Source: Haliclystus octoradiatus (lineage: Eukaryota > Cnidaria > Staurozoa > Stauromedusae > Haliclystidae). Taken from it: DNA of 64,000 nucleotides. Both the position numbers and the translations under genes were made by a program. Location: the NCBI GenBank assembly GCA_916610825.1, contig OU744446.1, positions 10,008,309 through 10,072,308 on the forward strand. Direction: 5' to 3'. Positions 46,355 to 61,527 of the stretch are shown here, piece after piece; the first letter of the stretch is position 1; every line of letters starts with the position of its first letter. Below the pieces are notes generated by a model. That model was not told the origin of the DNA, ran no database searches, and saw nothing but the letters and a program-made list of their open reading frames with translations.

Positions 46355-48244
46355 ATTATTTTTAAAAACGTAATGAGTATAACAAGGTTTAAAATATAAT
46401 GTACTACATGAGCAGCAAATTTCTGGCATTGTATATGTAATTATAATAACTTCAACACATGTAACAAAAATTCTGTAATAGTGATTATCAAAATGTTTAA
46501 ATTTTGAGGAATAAATTGGTTAATTTTTCCAAGGTATTAACTTTACATTTATAATTGAAGTATTTAGAAATCAAATAAAAGTTACAAAATACAAAAAATT
46601 TATATAGGAAAATGGGATAAATTGCTTAATTAATTAACCTAAAATAATATACGTATAACATAGATGATAGAATATTCTCTTTTTAATCTTCTTTTAACTA
46701 AATTCGAATATAAAACCGCTGGTAAGTATGATACTATTTGAAATCTATTTGATATAGTTTAACACATCATGTATACCCATATTGCAATACGAATACAGCA
46801 AATAAGTAAATTTTTTGAATATTATCTTATTCATGAATTGTAATAATTTGATATCAATCGAATCATTAATGTTTATATATGTTATTTGAATTTAAAATGT
46901 AAACTGTTTAGATAAAACATAATATATATGGTTCTGATACCAATTCAAATTTGAATATCTTGTCATTGATGTGGTTTATTTCCGTGTCCTTTCGCTTTAC
47001 ATTCTGATAGGTTGGACTTCACTCCCTTACATGAGACGATGATAATTCTTTTGCAATGGGCGTTGTCGTGCATAGTTGTGTTCCTCCTAGATTTATTATT
47101 GCTTTGATCATTAAATACTGCATTTCACAGGACTTGACCAAACAGAGCGTAATAACTATCTATCTGCTACATTACTATCCCAAGCAGACCTTTAATATTA
47201 TAATCAACATACAAAAACATGTGCATCTTGTAAAATAATTCTAGCCTCAGAATGGCTTCATTGCGAAAATAAACATACATTTACTTGCATGAATTACGAA
47301 ATAACTGCATGACTTGTTCAAAATTATAATCATATTGTTGTCAAACTTACTTCAACTTTGTTTCCAAATAACATCAAAATTTCATATTCCATTAAAACCA
47401 TAATTCCAGTTCTTATAAATTGGAATTTAGTGTCTTATATCCGGTGGTAAATACTCTACACCAATGGGTGTTGTCCTGCATAAATATGTTCCTCCTAGAT
47501 AATTAAGGCTGTGATCACACGGCTCAGATACGAAATCCAATAATGTAGTATTCAGTACTTAGCTACTCGTTGATTATGAAATCAAATTCCACAGTCGCAT
47601 ACAAACGTGATTGATCATTTTGTCGTTATGGGAAGTGAATGGATAAAAGATCATCAAATATTTTCATAACCAAAATGTCCAAAGAACACCATTCCTTTCC
47701 TGCCCATATTAATTCTTCCATTTGAGAAGCGCCAATAAGCAATTAGCGTCACTATTCATAGTACTGTAACCTTTAAAGACATTGAAGTGCGTATATTTAT
47801 TTAAAAAGCGAATAAAAGTAACAATTAATGTTCGCTAAATATTGTGCCGTTGACCAATTATTACTACGTTGAATCTTCTCAATCTCGAATAGCGTAAAAG
47901 TTTTTATGACGACGACTGATAACGAAGAATCTTTTGCTGGAATACCAAAGATCACACACTTGGATTTCTCAGAGAAGATGATAATTATCATTGTGACGCA
48001 ATTCATTGTTATCACGTGGTATATTTCCAGGCCACTTGAATAAGAATCTGTTGCTATGTTACTCAATTACTCTCAATCTTTTTCATGGTGAGTAGAAGTA
48101 TGTTAACAGTTTTGTCTTCTATTTTATTAGTTGTAACCATAAAATTGGAACCTCAATTGTAATGAGTGATACTTTGTTACCTCACAGATTGAAATCCATG
48201 AGGTTTTGCAGAATTTTGTTGGAGTAGATTAGTTATATTCGATT

Positions 48245-48883
48245 ATGGCAGTCATAAAAGTTGTACGAAAAGCAATGGCTGATATTCAGGTAAATAATTG
48301 ATAAGCAAACTGACAAATTCCACACTATCAATTGTGCAAAATCCTGTATTGCTTATGTAATGATGAAGGATACTAACATTGACATACCATGTGTAAATTT
48401 GCAGCGAGAAATTAAGGAGCGGTCGATTGGCGAAAGGCCAAAACGCCGTTGGAGAATGTCCTTGCAGCAAAGTTATCTAGTAAAGGTTGTCCCAGTCCCA
48501 GCTGCCCCGTTTGATAATGTATCTGCAATGTAAGCTTGACAACATATACATGTTCTAATTCATAGGCATAAATTAATTCAAAAAGATATTAAATGTTCAT
48601 TTGATCGTATAGGTCAGAAATCAACCGTAGTCGCAAGAGGAAAAGAGAAAAAATAGACAATAGCAACGACGACAATGACGATGAGCAATGCTCCCCTCCT
48701 GCAAGAAAAAGAAGGATAGTATTTATAGAAAATATTAATGAAAGTACAATTAAAACTGAAAATAATAGTGAAGATAATAATGAACTAAACATCGCTATAG
48801 ATAAATTGATTGCTAACATGAGATTTGCATCAGATGCAGATCAAAAATTAAGTGAATGGGCAAACGAAATAATGAACATATAA
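48245..48883 (+). CDS. Array gene, copy 8 (subtype B)
   Basis: Exons 48245-48289, 48405-48529 and 48613-48883. Like copy 3, with the same private spacer differences, so it is the counterpart of copy 3 in a five-unit duplication. Confidence 0.8.
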
Positions 48884-50773
48884 ATTATTTTTAAAAACGT
48901 AATGAGTATAACAAGGTTTAAAATATAATGTACTACATGAGCAGCAAATTCCTGGCATTGTATATGTAATTATAATAACTTCAACCCATGTAACAAAAAT
49001 TCTGTAATAGTGATTATCAAAATGTTTAAATTTTGAGGAATAAATTGGTTAATTTTTCCAAGGTATTAACTTTACATTTATAATTGAAGTATTTAGAAAT
49101 CAAATAAAAGTTACAAAATACAAAAAATTTATATAGGAAAATGGGATAAATTGCTTAATTAATTAACCTAAAATAATATACGTATAACATAGATGATAGA
49201 ATATTCTCTTTTTAATCTTCTTTTAACTAAATTCGAATATAAAACCGCTGGTAAGTATGATACTATTTGAAATCTATTTGATATAGTTTAACACATCATA
49301 TATACCCATATTGCAATACGAATACAGCAAATAAGTAAAGTTTTTGAATATTATCTTATTCATGAATTGTAATAATTTGATATCAATCGAATCATTAATG
49401 TTTATATATGTTATTTGAATTTAAAATGTAAACTGTTTAGATAAAACATAATACATATGGTTCTGATACCAATTCAAATTTGAATATCTTGTCATTGATG
49501 TGGTTTATTTCCGTGTCCTTTCGCTTCTCATTCTGATAGGTTGGACTTCACTCCCTTACATGAGACGATGATAATTCTTTAGCAATGGGCGTTGTCGTGC
49601 ATAGTTGTGTTCCTCCTAGATTTATTATTGCTTTGATCATTAAATACTGCATTTCACAGGACTTGACCAAACAGAGCGTAATAACTATCTATCTGCTACA
49701 TTACTATCCCAAGCAGACCTTTAATATTATAATCAACATACAAAAACATGTGCATTTTGTAAAATAATTCTAGCCTCAGAATGGCTTCATTGCGAAAATA
49801 AACATACATTTACTTGCATGAATTACGAAATAACTGCATGACTTGTTCAAAATTATAATCATATTGTTGTCAAACTTCCTTCAACTTTGTTTCCAAATAA
49901 CATCAAAATTTCATATTCCATTAAAACCATAATTCCAGTTCTTATAAATTGGAATTTAGTGTCTTATATCCGGTGGTAAATACTCTACACCAATGGGTGT
50001 TGTCCTGCATAAATATGTTCCTCCTAGATAATTAAGGCTGTGATCACACGGCTCAGATACGAAATCCAATAATGTAGTATTCAGTACTTAGCTACTCGTT
50101 GATTATGAAATCAAATTCCACAGTCGCATACAAACGTGATTGATCATTTTGTCGTTATGGGAAGTGAATGGATAAAAGATCATCAAATATTTTCATAACC
50201 AAAATGTCCAAAGAACACCATTCCTTTCCTGCCCATATTAATTCTTCCATTTGAGAAGCGCCAATAAGCAATTAGCGTCACTATTCATAGTACTGTAACC
50301 TTTAAAGACATTGAAGTGCGTATATTTATTTAAAAAGCGAATAAAAGTAACAATTAATGTTCGCTAAATATTGTGCCGTTGACAAATTATTACTACGTTG
50401 AAGCTTCTCAATCTCGAATAGCGTAAAAGTTTTTATGACGACGACTGATAACGAAGAATCTTTTGCTGGAATACCAAAGATCACACACTTGGATTTCTCA
50501 GAGAAGATGATAATTATCATTGTGACGCAATTCATTGTTATCACGTGGTATATTTCCAGGCCACTTGAATAAGAATCTGTTGCTATGTTACTCAATTACT
50601 CTCAATCTTTTTCATGGTGAGTAGAAGTATCTTAACAGTTTTGTCTTCTATTTTATTAGTTGTAACCATAAAATTGGAACCTCAATTGTAATGAGTGATA
50701 CTTTGTTACCTCACAGATTGAAATCCATGAGGTTTTTCAGAATTTTGTTGGAGTAGATTAGTTATATTCGATT

Positions 50774-51412
50774 ATGGCAGTCATAAAAGTTGTACGAAAA
50801 GCAATGGCTGATATTCAGGTAAATAATTGATAAGCAAACTGACAAATTCCACACTATCAATTGTGAAAAATCCTGTATTGCTCATTTAATGATGAAGGAT
50901 ACTAACATTGACATACCATGTGTAAATTTGCAGCGAGAAATTAAGGAGCGGTCGATTGGCGAAAGGCCAAAACGCCGTTGGAGAATGTCCTTGCAGCAAA
51001 GTTATCTAGTAAAGGTTGTCCCAGTCCCAGCTGCCCCGTTTGATAATGTATCTGAAATGTAAGCTTGACAACATATACATGTTCTAATTCATAGGCATAA
51101 ATTAATTCAAAAAGATATTAAATATTAATTTGATCGTATAGGTCAGAAATCAACCGTAGTCGCAAGAGCAAAGGAGAAATAATAGACAATAGCAACGACG
51201 ACAATGACGATGAGCAATGCTCCCCTCCTGCAAGAAAAAGAAGGAAAGTATTTATAGAAAATATTAATGAAAGTACAATTAAAACTAAAAATAATAGTGA
51301 AGATAATAATGAACTAAATATCGCTATAGATAAATTGATTGCAAACATGAGATTTGCATCAGATGCAGATCAAAAATTAAGTGAATGGGCAAACGAAATA
51401 ATGAACATATAA
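50774..51412 (+). CDS. Array gene, copy 9 (subtype C, protein variant)
   Basis: Exons 50774-50818, 50934-51058 and 51142-51412. Carries the subtype C changes SEM, RKSKGEIID and TKNN. Its spacer has aaatacgaaaaattt, shared with copy 13 but not copy 4. Confidence 0.8.
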
Positions 51413-53301
51413 AATATTTTTAAAAACGTAATAAGTAAATCAAGGTTTAAAATATAATGTACTACAGGAGCAGCAAAATTCTGGCATTGTATATGTAATT
51501 ATAATAACTTCAACACATGTAACAAAAATTCTATAATAGTGATTATCAAAATGTTTAAATTTTGAGGAATAAATTGGTTAATTTTCCAAGGTATTAACTT
51601 TAGATTAATAATTAAAGTATTTAGAAATCAAATAAAAGTTACAAAATACGAAAAATTTATATAGGAAAATGGGATAAATTGCTTAATTAATTAACCTAAA
51701 ATAATATACGTATAACATAAATGATAGAATATTCTCTTTTTAATCTTCTTTTAACTAAATTCGAATATAAAACCGCTGGTAAGTATGATACTATTTGAAA
51801 TCTATTTGATATAGTTTAACACATCATATATACCCATATTGCAATACGAATACAGCAAATAAGTAAATGTTTTGAATATTATCTTATTCATGAATTGTAA
51901 TAATTTGATATCAATCGAATCATTAATGTTTATATATGTTATTTGAATTTAAAATGTAAACTGTTTAGATAAAACATAATATATATGGTTCTGATACCAA
52001 TTCAAATTTGAATATCTTGTCATTGATGTGGTTTATTTCCGTGTCCTTTCGCTTCTCATTCTGATAGGTTGGACTTCACTCCCTTACATGGGACGATGAT
52101 AATTCTTTAGCAATGGGCGTTGTCGTGCATAGTTGTGTTCCTCCTAGATTTATTATTGCTTTGAACATTAAATACTGCATTTCACAGGACTTGACCAAAC
52201 AGAGCGTAATAACTATTTATCTGCTACATTACTATCCCAAGCAGACCTTTAATATTATAATCAACATACAAAAACATGTGCATTTTGTAAAATAATTCTA
52301 GCCTCAGAATGGCTTCATTGCGAAAATAAACATACATTTACTTGCATGAATTACGAAATAACTGCATGACTTGTTCAAAATTATAATCATATTGTTGTCA
52401 AACTTACTTCAACTTTGTTTCCAAATAACATCAAAATTTCATATTCCATTAAAACCATAATTCCAGTTCTTATAAATTGGAATTTAGTGTCTTATATCCG
52501 GTGGTAAATACTCTACACCAATGGGTGTTGTCCTGCATAAATATGTTCCTCCTAGATAATTAAGGCTGTGATCACACGGCTCAGATACGAAATCCAATAA
52601 TGTAGTATTCAGTACTTAGCTACTCGTTGATTATGAAATCAAATTCCACAGTCGCATACAAACGTGATTGATCATTTTGTCGTTATGGGAAGTGAATGGA
52701 TAAAAGATCATCAAATATTTTCATAACCAAAATGTCCAAAGAACACCATTCCTTTCCTGCCCATATTAATTCTTCCATTTGAGAAGCGCCAATAAGCAAT
52801 TAGCGTCACTATTCATAGTACTGTAACCTTTAAAGACATTGAAGTGCGTATATTTATTTAAAAAGTGAATAAAAGTAACAATTAATGTTCGCTAAATATT
52901 GTGCCGTTGACCAATTATTACTACGTTGAAGCTTCTCAATCTCGAATAGCGTAAAAGTTTTTATGACGACGACTGATAACGAAGAATCTTTTGCTGGAAT
53001 ACCAAAGATCACACACTTGGATTTCTCAGAGAAGATGATAATTATCATTGTGACGCAATTCATTGTTATCACGTGGTATATTTCCAGGCCACTTGAATAA
53101 GAATCTGTTGCTATGTTACTCAATTACTCTCAATCTTTTTCATGGTGAGTAGAAGTATGTTAACAGTTTTGTCTTCTATTTTATTAGTTGTAACCATAAA
53201 ATTGGAACCTCAATTGTAATGAGTGATACTTTGTTACCTCACAGATTGAAATCCATGAGGTTTTGCAGAATTTTGTTGGAGTAGATTAGTTATATTCGAT
53301 T

Positions 53302-53940
53302 ATGGCAGTCATAAAAGTTGTACGAAAAGCAATGGCTGATATTCAGGTAAATAATTGATAAGCAAACTGACAAATTCCACACTATCAATTGTGCAAAATC
53401 CTGTATTGCTTATGTAATGATGAAGGATACTAACATTGACATACCATGTGTAAATTTGCAGCGAGAAATTAAGGAGCGGTCGATTGGCGAAAGGCCAAAA
53501 CGCCGTTGGAAAATGTCCTTGCAGCAAAGTTATCTAGTAAAGGTTGTCCCAGTCCCAGCTGCCCCGTTTGATAATGTATCTGCAATGTAAGCTTGACAAC
53601 ATATACATGTTCTAATTCATAGGCATAAATTAATTCAAAAAGATATTAAATGTTCATTTGATCGTATAGGTCAGAAATCAACCGTAGTCGCAAGAGGAAA
53701 AGAGAAAAAATAGACAATAGCAACGACGACAATGACGATGAGCAATGCTCCCCTCCTGCAAGAAAAAGAAGGATAGTATTTATAGAAAATATTAATGAAA
53801 GTACAATTAAAACTGAAAATAATAGTGAAGATAATAATGAACTAAACATCGCTATAGATAAATTGATTGCTAACATGAGATTTGCATCAGATGCAGATCA
53901 AAAATTAAGTGAATGGGCAAACGAAATAATGAACATATAA
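53302..53940 (+). CDS. Array gene, copy 10 (subtype A, RRWKM variant)
   Basis: Exons 53302-53346, 53462-53586 and 53670-53940. Counterpart of copy 5, five units away, with the same RRWKM change. Confidence 0.8.
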
Positions 53941-55830
53941 ATTATTTTTAAAAACGTAATGAGTATAACAAGGTTTAAAATATAATGTACTACATGAGCA
54001 GCAAATTTCTGGCATTGTATATGTAATTATAATAACTTCAACACATGTAACAAAAATTCTGTAATAGTGATTATCAAAATGTTTAAATTTTGAGGAATAA
54101 ATTGGTTAATTTTTCCAAGGTATTAACTTTACATTTATAATTGAAGTATTTAGAAATCAAATAAAAGTTACAAAATACAAAAAATTTATATAGGAAAATG
54201 GGATAAATTGCTTAATTAATTAACCTAAAATAATATACGTATAACATAGATGATAGAATATTCTCTTTTTAATCTTCTTTTAACTAAATTCGAATATAAA
54301 ACCGCTGGTAAGTATGATACTATTTGAAATCTATTTGATATAGTTTAACACATCATGTATACCCATATTGCAATACGAATACAGCAAATAAGTAAATTTT
54401 TTGAATATTATCTTATTCATGAATTGTAATAATTTGATATCAATCGAATCATTAATGTTTATATATGTTATTTGAATTTAAAATGTAAACTGTTTAGATA
54501 AAACATAATATATATGGTTCTGATACCAATTCAAATTTGAATATCTTGTCATTGATGTGGTTTATTTCCGTGTCCTTTCGCTTTTCATTCTGATAGGTTG
54601 GACTTCACTCCCTTACATGAGACGATGATAATTCTTTAGCAATGGGCGTTGTCGTGCATAGTTGTGTTCCTCCTAGATTTATTATTGCTTTGATCATTAA
54701 ATACTGCATTTCACAGGACTTGACCAAACAGAGCGTAATAACTATCTATCTGCTACATTACTATCCCAAGCAGACCTTTAATATTATAATCAACATACAA
54801 AAACATGTGCATCTTGTAAAATAATTCTAGCCTCAGAATGGCTTCATTGCGAAAATAAACATACATTTACTTGCATGAATTACGAAATAACTGCATGACT
54901 TGTTCAAAATTATAATCATATTGTTGTCAAACTTACTTCAACTTTGTTTCCAAATAACATCAAAATTTCATATTCCATTAAAACCATAATTCCAGTTCTT
55001 ATAAATTGGAATTTAGTGTCTTATATCCGGTGGTAAATACTCTACACCAATGGGTGTTGTCCTGCATAAATATGTTCCTCCTAGATAATTAAGGCTGTGA
55101 TCACACGGCTCAGATACGAAATCCAATAATGTAGTATTCAGTACTTAGCTACTCGTTGATTATGAAATCAAATTCCACAGTCGCATACAAACGTGATTGA
55201 TCATTTTGTCGTTATGGGAAGTGAATGGATAAAAGATCATCAAATATTTTCATAACCAAAATGTCCAAAGAACACCATTCCTTTCCTGCCCATATTAATT
55301 CTTCCATTTGAGAAGCGCCAATAAGCAATTAGCGTCACTATTCATAGTACTGTAACCTTTAAAGACATTGAAGTGCGTATATTTATTTAAAAAGCGAATA
55401 AAAGTAACAATTAATGTTCGCTAAATATTGTGCCGTTGACCAATTATTACTACGTTGAATCTTCTCAATCTCGAATAGCGTAAAAGTTTTTATGACGACG
55501 ACTGATAACGAAGAATCTTTTGCTGGAATACCAAAGATCACACACTTGGATTTCTCAGAGAAGATGATAATTATCATTGTGACGCAATTCATTGTTATCA
55601 CGTGGTATATTTCCAGGCCACTTGAATAAGAATCTGTTGCTATGTTACTCAATTACTCTCAATCTTTTTCATGGTGAGTAGAAGTATGTTAACAGTTTTG
55701 TCTTCTATTTTATTAGTTGTAACCATAAAATTGGAACCTCAATTGTAATGAGTGATACTTTGTTACCTCACAGATTGAAATCCATGAGGTTTTGCAGAAT
55801 TTTGTTGGAGTAGATTAGTTATATTCGATT

Positions 55831-56469
55831 ATGGCAGTCATAAAAGTTGTACGAAAAGCAATGGCTGATATTCAGGTAAATAATTGATAAGCAAACTGAC
55901 AAATTCCACACTATCAATTGTGCAAAATCCTGTATTGCTTATGTAATGATGAAGGATACTAACATTGACATACCATGTGTAAATTTGCAGCGAGAAATTA
56001 AGGAGCGGTCGATTGGCGAAAGGCCAAAACGCCGTTGGAAAATGTCCTTGCAGCAAAGTTATCTAGTAAAGGTTGTCCCAGTCCCAGCTGCCCCGTTTGA
56101 TAATGTATCTGCAATGTAAGCTTGACAACATATACATGTTCTAATTCATAGGCATAAATTAATTCAAAAAGATATTAAATGTTCATTTGATCGTATAGGT
56201 CAGAAATCAACCGTAGTCGCAAGAGGAAAAGAGAAAAAATAGACAATAGCAACGACGACAATGACGATGAGCAATGCTCCCCTCCTGCAAGAAAAAGAAG
56301 GATAGTATTTATAGAAAATATTAATGAAAGTACAATTAAAACTGAAAATAATAGTGAAGATAATAATGAACTAAACATCGCTATAGATAAATTGATTGCT
56401 AACATGAGATTTGCATCAGATGCAGATCAAAAATTAAGTGAATGGGCAAACGAAATAATGAACATATAA
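55831..56469 (+). CDS. Array gene, copy 11 (subtype B upstream, RRWKM variant)
   Basis: Exons 55831-55875, 55991-56115 and 56199-56469. It combines the subtype B upstream marker with the RRWKM change otherwise found in subtype A copies 5 and 10. This suggests gene conversion or unequal crossover inside the gene. Confidence 0.8.
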
Positions 56470-58359
56470 ATTATTTTTAAAAACGTAATGAGTATAACAA
56501 GGTTTAAAATATAATGTACTACATGAGCAGCAAATTTCTGGCATTGTATATGTAATTATAATAACTTCAACACATGTAACAAAAATTCTGTAATAGTGAT
56601 TATCAAAATGTTTAAATTTTGAGGAATAAATTGGTTAATTTTTCCAAGGTATTAACTTTACATTTATAATTGAAGTATTTAGAAATCAAATAAAAGTTAC
56701 AAAATACAAAAAATTTATATAGGAAAATGGGATAAATTGCTTAATTAATTAACCTAAAATAATATACGTATAACATAGATGATAGAATATTCTCTTTTTA
56801 ATCTTCTTTTAACTAAATTCGAATATAAAACCGCTGGTAAGTATGATACTATTTGAAATCTATTTGATATAGTTTAACACATCATGTATACCCATATTGC
56901 AATACGAATACAGCAAATAAGTAAATTTTTTGAATATTATCTTATTCATGAATTGTAATAATTTGATATCAATCGAATCATTAATGTTTATATATGTTAT
57001 TTGAATTTAAAATGTAAACTGTTTAGATAAAACATAATATATATGGTTCTGATACCAATTCAAATTTGAATATCTTGTCATTGATGTGGTTTATTTCCGT
57101 GTCCTTTCGCTTTTCATTCTGATAGGTTGGACTTCACTCCCTTACATGAGACGATGATAATTCTTTAGCAATGGGCGTTGTCGTGCATAGTTGTGTTCCT
57201 CCTAGATTTATTATTGCTTTGATCATTAAATACTGCATTTCACAGGACTTGACCAAACAGAGCGTAATAACTATCTATCTGCTACATTACTATCCCAAGC
57301 AGACCTTTAATATTATAATCAACATACAAAAACATGTGCATCTTGTAAAATAATTCTAGCCTCAGAATGGCTTCATTGCGAAAATAAACATACATTTACT
57401 TGCATGAATTACGAAATAACTGCATGACTTGTTCAAAATTATAATCATATTGTTGTCAAACTTACTTCAACTTTGTTTCCAAATAACATCAAAATTTCAT
57501 ATTCCATTAAAACCATAATTCCAGTTCTTATAAATTGGAATTTAGTGTCTTATATCCGGTGGTAAATACTCTACACCAATGGGTGTTGTCCTGCATAAAT
57601 ATGTTCCTCCTAGATAATTAAGGCTGTGATCACACGGCTCAGATACGAAATCCAATAATGTAGTATTCAGTACTTAGCTACTCGTTGATTATGAAATCAA
57701 ATTCCACAGTCGCATACAAACGTGATTGATCATTTTGTCGTTATGGGAAGTGAATGGATAAAAGATCATCAAATATTTTCATAACCAAAATGTCCAAAGA
57801 ACACCATTCCTTTCCTGCCCATATTAATTCTTCCATTTGAGAAGCGCCAATAAGCAATTAGCGTCACTATTCATAGTACTGTAACCTTTAAAGACATTGA
57901 AGTGCGTATATTTATTTAAAAAGCGAATAAAAGTAACAATTAATGTTCGCTAAATATTGTGCCGTTGACCAATTATTACTACGTTGAATCTTCTCAATCT
58001 CGAATAGCGTAAAAGTTTTTATGACGACGACTGATAACGAAGAATCTTTTGCTGGAATACCAAAGATCACACACTTGGATTTCTCAGAGAAGATGATAAT
58101 TATCATTGTGACGCAATTCATTGTTATCACGTGGTATATTTCCAGGCCACTTGAATAAGAATCTGTTGCTATGTTACTCAATTACTCTCAATCTTTTTCA
58201 TGGTGAGTAGAAGTATGTTAACAGTTTTGTCTTCTATTTTATTAGTTGTAACCATAAAATTGGAACCTCAATTGTAATGAGTGATACTTTGTTACCTCAC
58301 AGATTGAAATCCATGAGGTTTTGCAGAATTTTGTTGGAGTAGATTAGTTATATTCGATT

Positions 58360-58998
58360 ATGGCAGTCATAAAAGTTGTACGAAAAGCAATGGCTGATAT
58401 TCAGGTAAATAATTGATAAGCAAACTGACAAATTCCACACTATCAATTGTGCAAAATCCTGTATTGCTTATGTAATGATGAAGGATACTAACATTGACAT
58501 ACCATGTGTAAATTTGCAGCGAGAAATTAAGGAGCGGTCGATTGGCGAAAGGCCAAAACGCCGTTGGAGAATGTCCTTGCAGCAAAGTTATCTAGTAAAG
58601 GTTGTCCCAGTCCCAGCTGCCCCGTTTGATAATGTATCTGCAATGTAAGCTTGACAACATATACATGTTCTAATTCATAGGCATAAATTAATTCAAAAAG
58701 ATATTAAATGTTCATTTGATCGTATAGGTCAGAAATCAACCGTAGTCGCAAGAGGAAAAGAGAAAAAATAGACAATAGCAACGACGACAATGACGATGAG
58801 CAATGCTCCCCTCCTGCAAGAAAAAGAAGGATAGTATTTATAGAAAATATTAATGAAAGTACAATTAAAACTGAAAATAATAGTGAAGATAATAATGAAC
58901 TAAACATCGCTATAGATAAATTGATTGCTAACATGAGATTTGCATCAGATGCAGATCAAAAATTAAGTGAATGGGCAAACGAAATAATGAACATATAA
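58360..58998 (+). CDS. Array gene, copy 12 (subtype B)
   Basis: Exons 58360-58404, 58520-58644 and 58728-58998. The encoded protein appears like copy 2. Two subtype B upstream regions stand in a row here (copies 11 and 12), breaking the A-B alternation. Confidence 0.8.
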
Positions 58999-60888
58999 AT
59001 TATTTTTAAAAACGTAATGAGTATAACAAGGTTTAAAATATAATGTACTACATGAGCAGCAAATTTCTGGCATTGTATATGTAATTATAATAACTTCAAC
59101 ACATGTAACAAAAATTCTGTAATAGTGATTATCAAAATGTTTAAATTTTGAGGAATAAATTGGTTAATTTTTCCAAGGTATTAACTTTACATTTATAATT
59201 GAAGTATTTAGAAATCAAATAAAAGTTACAAAATACAAAAAATTTATATAGGAAAATGGGATAAATTGCTTAATTAATTAACCTAAAATAATATACGTAT
59301 AACATAGATGATAGAATATTCTCTTTTTAATCTTCTTTTAACTAAATTCGAATATAAAACCGCTGGTAAGTATGATACTATTTGAAATCTATTTGATATA
59401 GTTTAACACATCATATATACCCATATTGCAATACGAATACAGCAAATAAGTAAAGTTTTTGAATATTATCTTATTCATGAATTGTAATAATTTGATATCA
59501 ATCGAATCATTAATGTTTATATATGTTATTTGAATTTAAAATGTAAACTGTTTAGATAAAACATAATACATATGGTTCTGATACCAATTCAAATTTGAAT
59601 ATCTTGTCATTGATGTGGTTTATTTCCGTGTCCTTTCGCTTCTCATTCTGATAGGTTGGACTTCACTCCCTTACATGAGACGATGATAATTCTTTAGCAA
59701 TGGGCGTTGTCGTGCATAGTTGTGTTCCTCCTAGATTTATTATTGCTTTGATCATTAAATACTGCATTTCACAGGACTTGACCAAACAGAGCGTAATAAC
59801 TATCTATCTGCTACATTACTATCCCAAGCAGACCTTTAATATTATAATCAACATACAAAAACATGTGCATTTTGTAAAATAATTCTAGCCTCAGAATGGC
59901 TTCATTGCGAAAATAAACATACATTTACTTGCATGAATTACGAAATAACTGCATGACTTGTTCAAAATTATAATCATATTGTTGTCAAACTTCCTTCAAC
60001 TTTGTTTCCAAATAACATCAAAATTTCATATTCCATTAAAACCATAATTCCAGTTCTTATAAATTGGAATTTAGTGTCTTATATCCGGTGGTAAATACTC
60101 TACACCAATGGGTGTTGTCCTGCATAAATATGTTCCTCCTAGATAATTAAGGCTGTGATCACACGGCTCAGATACGAAATCCAATAATGTAGTATTCAGT
60201 ACTTAGCTACTCGTTGATTATGAAATCAAATTCCACAGTCGCATACAAACGTGATTGATCATTTTGTCGTTATGGGAAGTGAATGGATAAAAGATCATCA
60301 AATATTTTCATAACCAAAATGTCCAAAGAACACCATTCCTTTCCTGCCCATATTAATTCTTCCATTTGAGAAGCGCCAATAAGCAATTAGCGTCACTATT
60401 CATAGTACTGTAACCTTTAAAGACATTGAAGTGCGTATATTTATTTAAAAAGCGAATAAAAGTAACAATTAATGTTCGCTAAATATTGTGCCGTTGACAA
60501 ATTATTACTACGTTGAAGCTTCTCAATCTCGAATAGCGTAAAAGTTTTTATGACGACGACTGATAATGAAGAATCTTTTGCTGGAATACCAAAGATCACA
60601 CACTTGGATTTCTCAGAGAAGATGATAATTATCATTGTGACGCAATTCATTGTTATCACGTGGTATATTTCCAGGCCACTTGAATAAGAATCTGTTGCTA
60701 TGTTACTCAATTACTCTCAATCTTTTTCATGGTGAGTAGAAGTATCTTAACAGTTTTGTCTTCTATTTTATTAGTTGTAACCATAAAATTGGAACCTCAA
60801 TTGTAATGAGTGATACTTTGTTACCTCACAGATTGAAATCCATGAGGTTTTTCAGAATTTTGTTGGAGTAGATTAGTTATATTCGATT

Positions 60889-61527
60889 ATGGCAGTCATA
60901 AAAGTTGTACGAAAAGCAATGGCTGATATTCAGGTAAATAATTGATAAGCAAACTGACAAATTCCACACTATCAATTGTGAAAAATCCTGTATTGCTCAT
61001 TTAATGATGAAGGATACTAACATTGACATACCATGTGTAAATTTGCAGCGAGAAATTAAGGAGCGGTCGATTGGCGAAAGGCCAAAACGCCGTTGGAGAA
61101 TGTCCTTGCAGCAAAGTTATCTAGTAAAGGTTGTCCCAGTCCCAGCTGCCCCGTTTGATAATGTATCTGAAATGTAAGCTTGACAACATATACATATTCT
61201 AATTCATAGGCATAAATTAATTCAAAAAGATATTAAATATTAATTTGATCGTATAGGTCAGAAATCAACCGTAGTCGCAAGAGCAAAGGAGAAATAATAG
61301 ACAATAGCAACGACGACAATGACGATGAGCAATGCTCCCCTCCTGCAAGAAAAAGAAGGAAAGTATTTATAGAAAATATTAATGAAAGTACAATTAAAAC
61401 TAAAAATAATAGTGAAGATAATAATGAACTAAATATCGCTATAGATAAATTGATTGCTAACATGAGATTTGCATCAGATGCAGATCAAAAATTAAGTGAA
61501 TGGGCAAACGAAATAATGAACATATAA
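60889..61527 (+). CDS. Array gene, copy 13 (subtype C, protein variant)
   Basis: Exons 60889-60933, 61049-61173 and 61257-61527. Subtype C protein changes as in copies 4 and 9, with a silent difference (GCT for GCA) late in exon 3. Confidence 0.8.
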
